64,000 nucleotides of DNA from Solidesulfovibrio alcoholivorans DSM 5433 (GTDB lineage Bacteria; Desulfobacterota; Desulfovibrionia; Desulfovibrionales; Desulfovibrionaceae). This document shows positions 61,477 through 64,000 of this stretch, in pieces. Each line of letters begins with the position of its first letter. The first letter of the stretch is position 1. A model generated the notes under the pieces. It saw nothing but the letters and a program-made list of their open reading frames with translations, was not told the origin of the DNA and ran no database searches. Position numbers and translations under genes: made by a program. The stretch spans positions 1 through 64,000 of the forward strand of contig NZ_JNJA01000019.1 of the NCBI RefSeq assembly GCF_000702665.1, given 5' to 3'.

Positions 61477-61503
61477 GTCAATAATCCTGCCCTTCGTGGC
61501 AGG
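61428..61503 (+). ncRNA. Candidate crRNA-like regulatory guide (degenerate repeat, spacer-like stretch, hairpin)
   Basis: It consists of a hairpin TCTC-CGT-GAGA followed by GGATTGAAAC (61439-61459; an 11-nt handle-like end), a spacer-like stretch from 61460, and a second hairpin CCTGCC-CTTCGT-GGCAGG (61486-61503). The stretch matches 61381-61397 in the cas5c promoter region, where the preceding bases are TTT, close to the TTC PAM of type I-C systems. This could be processed by Cas5c and guide Cascade to repress its own promoter. Confidence 0.35.
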
Positions 61504-61582
61504 CGTAAGGAGGGAATTTCATAAGAAAGCTGATTTGACAGAATATTTCCAGGCAGGACCGCACGACAACAAGGAGGTTAAA

Positions 61583-62233
61583 ATGGCCTTTGGCGTCGGT
61601 CTCATGGTGCGAGGCGACTATGCCTGTTTCACTCGGCCGGAAATGAAGTCCGAACGCGTGTCCTACGACGTCATGACGCCGTCCGCAGCGCGCGGCATAC
61701 TGGAAGCCGTCTACTGGAAGCCGGAAATCACCTGGGTCGTAGACCGCATACACGTCCTTTCCCCCATCCGCTTCACCACCATACGCCGCAACGAGCTCGG
61801 CGGCAAAATGCCCTACGGCAACGTCAGGTCCGCCATGAAAGGCGGCAGCCCGCCTGCGGTCTTCATCGAAGAAGACAGGCAACAGCGCGCCGCATTGGTG
61901 CTGCGCGACGTCGCCTACGTCATAGACGCCCACTTCGACGTCAAGGGCGGCGACGCCAACACCGCCAAACACAAGGAAATGTTCGAGCGCCGCGCGCGCA
62001 AGGGCCAGTGCTTCCACCAGCCCTACCTCGGCTGTCGCGAATTCCCGGCCGCCTTCGAATGCCTGGACGGCGACGCGCCCCAAACCGGGCTGCCCCCGGC
62101 CGACCGGGACAAGGACCTGGGATTTATGCTCCACGACATCGACTTCGCCCGCGACATGACGCCCCGGTTTTTCCGGGCGCGCCTGCAAAACGGCATCCTC
62201 ACGGTGCCGCCGTTCGCGGAGGCCACGGCATGA
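61583..62233 (+). CDS. cas5c: Cas5c, crRNA-processing Cascade subunit (type I-C)
   Basis: The 216-residue protein is the type I-C Cas5, which also cuts precursor crRNA since this subtype lacks Cas6. VRGDYACFTRPEMKSERVSYD with the catalytic-type Tyr and Lys, MTPSAARGILEAVYWKPEITW and VLSPIRFTTIRRNE are signatures. The ATG at 61583 is set by AAGGAGGT five bases upstream and by the usual N terminus; the frame is open upstream to 61475. Its stop overlaps the cas8c start (ATGA). Confidence 0.96.
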   Translation: MAFGVGLMVRGDYACFTRPEMKSERVSYDVMTPSAARGILEAVYWKPEITWVVDRIHVLSPIRFTTIRRNELGGKMPYGNVRSAMKGGSPPAVFIEEDRQQRAALVLRDVAYVIDAHFDVKGGDANTAKHKEMFERRARKGQCFHQPYLGCREFPAAFECLDGDAPQTGLPPADRDKDLGFMLHDIDFARDMTPRFFRARLQNGILTVPPFAEATA

Positions 62234-63930
62234 TCCTCACCGCCCTTGCCGACTACTACGAACGGCGCTGCCAGGAAGACGAAAGCGAGATGCCGCTTTC
62301 CGGCTTCTCGCGGCAGAAAATCCACTTCGCCCTGAACCTCGCCCCGGACGGTGCCCTGGTCGGCGTCCTCGACCTGCGCCGCCAGGATGGCAAGAAGCTC
62401 GTCCCCACAGAACTGGTTGTCCCCGAGGTCGTAAAGCGCGCTTCAGGCATCGCCGCCAACTTCCTCTGGGACAACACCGGCTACGTGCTCGGGGTCGACG
62501 AGAAAGGCAAACCCGAACGCTCGGCCAAGACCTTCGAAGCCTTCAAGGCCCTGTGCCACGAAATCGGCGACGGCCTGGACGATGCCGGCATGGCCGCCGT
62601 GCTGCGCTTCCTGGACGCCTGGGACCCGGCCGATGCGCCGGGACTGCCCCACTGGGAGGACATGGTCAAGGCCGCCAACCTCGTCTTCCGCTTGGAAGGC
62701 GAGCGGCGATATGTCCACGAACGGCCAGTCGTGCGCGAGGCCTGGCTGGGCCACCGGACAGCGGCAAGCGACGGCCCGCGCGGCATGTGCTTGGTCACCG
62801 GCCGCGATGCGCCGCTGGCCCGGCTGCACCCGAGCATAAAAGGCGTGCGCGACGCCCAGTCCTCGGGCGCGTCGCTGGTCTCCTTCAACCAGGAGTCGTT
62901 CACCTCCTACGCCAAGGAGCAAAGCTACAACGCGCCGGTCGGCGAACCCGCCGCCTTCGCCTACGCCACGGCGCTCAACCACCTGCTGCGCAAGGGCAGC
63001 CGCCAGCGCGTGCAGATCGGCGACGCCACGACCGTCTTTTGGACCGAACGTCCCTCGCAGGTGGAAACCTTCATGGGGCAGGTGCTGGACCCCGAATCCG
63101 GAGACGGCCTGACCGATGCGCTGCGGCTGTTCCTGGAAGCGATCCGGGACGGAAAGAAGCCGAACTTCGACGAAACGGAATACGACAACGGCTTCTATGT
63201 CCTGGGGCTGGCCCCCAACGCCTCGCGGCTGTCCGTGCGCTTCTGGCACCGCGACACCGTGGAAGGCGCATGCGGCACGGTGGGGCGGCACTTCGCCGAC
63301 CTGCGCCTGGAGCGCACCTGGGACAACGAGCCCGAATTCCCGGGCATGTGGCGGCTGCTGCGGGAAATCTCGCCGCAAAACGACCTGAAGAACGTCAATC
63401 CGGCCCTGGCCGGGGCGTTCATGCGCGCCTTCCTCGCCGGCCAGCCCTATCCGGCCGGTCTGCCGGCCGCAGTCATCGGCCGCATACGCGCCGACCAGAC
63501 CGTCGATTACCTGCGTGCGGCCATGCTCAAGGCCTATCTTGTGCGAAATGCCAGAAAGGAGGTGTCCGTGAGTCTCGATTCCGCGTCCCCCGATATCGGC
63601 TACAGGCTCGGACGGCTCTTCGCCGTCCTGGAAAAGGCGCAACAGGAAGCCATACCCGGCGCCAACACCACCATCCGTGACCGCTACTACGGCTCGGCCT
63701 CGGCCACGCCGGCGTCCGTGTTTCCGCAGCTCATGCGCCTGGCCCAGCATCATATCGAAAAAGCCGAGTACGGCCTCGTCTCCGACCGGCGCATCGAGGA
63801 AATCCTCGACGGCATCCAAGCCTTCCCCAAACACTTGAACCTCGACGAACAAGGCATGTTCGCCCTGGGCTACTACCACCAGCGCCGCGAAAACTACAAA
63901 AAAACCGGAAAAACCGAAGGGGAGGCCTAG
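62230..63930 (+). CDS. cas8c: Cas8c (Csd1), large Cascade subunit (type I-C)
   Basis: The 566-residue large subunit recognises the PAM. ILTALADYYERRC at the N terminus, SFNQESFTSYAKEQSYNAPVG and TTVFWTERPSQVETFMG are typical of Csd1. It overlaps cas5c by ATGA and is followed 3 bp later by cas7c. The C-terminal region from residue 447 encodes Cas11c from an internal start (separate entry). Confidence 0.95.
   Translation: MILTALADYYERRCQEDESEMPLSGFSRQKIHFALNLAPDGALVGVLDLRRQDGKKLVPTELVVPEVVKRASGIAANFLWDNTGYVLGVDEKGKPERSAKTFEAFKALCHEIGDGLDDAGMAAVLRFLDAWDPADAPGLPHWEDMVKAANLVFRLEGERRYVHERPVVREAWLGHRTAASDGPRGMCLVTGRDAPLARLHPSIKGVRDAQSSGASLVSFNQESFTSYAKEQSYNAPVGEPAAFAYATALNHLLRKGSRQRVQIGDATTVFWTERPSQVETFMGQVLDPESGDGLTDALRLFLEAIRDGKKPNFDETEYDNGFYVLGLAPNASRLSVRFWHRDTVEGACGTVGRHFADLRLERTWDNEPEFPGMWRLLREISPQNDLKNVNPALAGAFMRAFLAGQPYPAGLPAAVIGRIRADQTVDYLRAAMLKAYLVRNARKEVSVSLDSASPDIGYRLGRLFAVLEKAQQEAIPGANTTIRDRYYGSASATPASVFPQLMRLAQHHIEKAEYGLVSDRRIEEILDGIQAFPKHLNLDEQGMFALGYYHQRRENYKKTGKTEGEA
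63568..63930 (+). CDS. cas11c: Cas11c, small Cascade subunit from an internal start in cas8c
   Basis: An ideal AAGGAGG (63557-63562 region) stands 6 nt before an in-frame GTG at 63568 inside cas8c, giving a 120-residue helical protein starting MSLDSASPDIGYRLGRLFAV. Internal translation of Cas11c from cas8c is established for the type I-C system of Desulfovibrio vulgaris, and the position and N terminus agree. Two or more Cas11c copies would line the belly of the Cascade complex. Confidence 0.85.
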   Translation: MSLDSASPDIGYRLGRLFAVLEKAQQEAIPGANTTIRDRYYGSASATPASVFPQLMRLAQHHIEKAEYGLVSDRRIEEILDGIQAFPKHLNLDEQGMFALGYYHQRRENYKKTGKTEGEA

Positions 63931-63933
63931 GCC

Positions 63934-64000
63934 ATGAGCGAACCCGTCCGCAATCGCCACGAATTCGTCTTCCTGTTCGACGTGGAAAACGGCAACCCCA
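63934..64000 (+). CDS. cas7c: Cas7c (Csd2), backbone Cascade subunit, cut by the window end
   Basis: Only the first 22 codons are in the window: MSEPVRNRHEFVFLFDVENG fits the start of Csd2 (Cas7 family), where the DVENGNPNGDP motif follows. The ATG is 3 bp after the cas8c stop. cas4, cas1, cas2 and the array would be expected further downstream. Confidence 0.88.
   Translation, partial: MSEPVRNRHEFVFLFDVENGNP

Larger units (their letters stand above)
61281..61582. other. Intergenic region between cas3 and cas5c (302 bp)
   Basis: This interval is AT-rich from 61330 to 61400, unlike both flanking genes. It holds a likely cas5c promoter, a 17-bp direct repeat, a degenerate CRISPR-repeat-like element ending GATTGAAAC and a short hairpin (61486-61503), all detailed separately. 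In many type I-C operons this gap is much smaller. Confidence 0.6.

Noticed and set aside
61402..61503. A true CRISPR array in the cas3-cas5c gap
   Set aside because: Only one repeat-like end (GATTGAAAC) is present; there are no two matching repeats, so it is treated as a solitary degenerate element.

Overview
The window is a 64 kb stretch of high-GC chromosomal DNA. Gene content points to a sulfate-reducing member of the Desulfovibrionaceae: a two-iron desulfoferrodoxin next to a ferritin, a two-subunit 2-oxoacid:ferredoxin oxidoreductase, a B12-dependent methionine synthase without its reactivation domain, a CarD-type regulator, an encapsulin/EncFtn pair and a type I-C cas operon. The lineage is an inference; no rRNA is present. 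Because of the GC content, almost every real gene has long antisense open frames, which are left out.

Layout. 0-10.6 kb: aminotransferase, periplasmic glutaredoxin-like protein, DUF457 membrane protein, solute-binding protein, CheV, cell-wall amidase, small membrane and thiamine-binding proteins, penicillin-binding protein 1C, a double-receiver response regulator, a FlgO-like protein and a Pro/Ala-rich exported protein. 10.8-16.7 kb: oxygen defence and iron (dfx-ftn), 2-oxoacid oxidoreductase (alpha, beta), a SagB-type nitroreductase with a DsrE-like partner, and class II fructose-1,6-bisphosphatase. 17-23 kb: transketolase and ribose-5-phosphate isomerase B (pentose phosphates), a LolB-like lipoprotein, a TPR protein and an RpoH-family sigma factor. 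23.4-30 kb: MetH, a TlpA-like thioredoxin, an ArgA-like acetyltransferase, hypoxanthine phosphoribosyltransferase, a zinc-ribbon/DUF3426 protein and RadA.

30-37 kb: a trehalose operon (treZ, a GH57/DUF3536 enzyme, treY) that would convert alpha-glucan to trehalose. 37-41.6 kb: metallo-beta-lactamase fold hydrolase, CysRS, a molbindin with an AT-rich upstream region carrying two inverted repeats, and an iron-storage nanocompartment (encapsulin plus EncFtn with a cargo-loading tail). 41.7-44 kb: LemA and two TPM-domain proteins. 44-48.6 kb: an Fe-S aldo/keto reductase and nickel-pincer cofactor synthesis, with LarC followed by a LarE-LarB fusion. 48.7-58.1 kb: M48 protease with TPRs, YaiI/YqxD protein, Rho, CarD, the pth-rplY-prs-tRNA-Gln-ispE block and a DegP/HtrA protease.

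58.5-64 kb: tRNA-Arg(CCU), a gene-poor scar that may include an integrase remnant, and then a type I-C CRISPR system: cas3, cas5c, cas8c (with an internal Cas11c start) and the first codons of cas7c. The array itself lies outside the window. Between cas3 and cas5c is a solitary degenerate repeat-like sequence followed by a 17-nt spacer-like stretch. That stretch matches a site about 80 bp upstream in the putative cas promoter, with the single mismatch at spacer position 6. This is the architecture expected of a crRNA-like self-regulatory guide (CreR/CreTA-like) and is the most interesting observation here. Two families of dispersed intergenic repeats (six and two copies) are also seen; one copy of the larger family is translated into the signal-peptide region of a TPM-domain protein.
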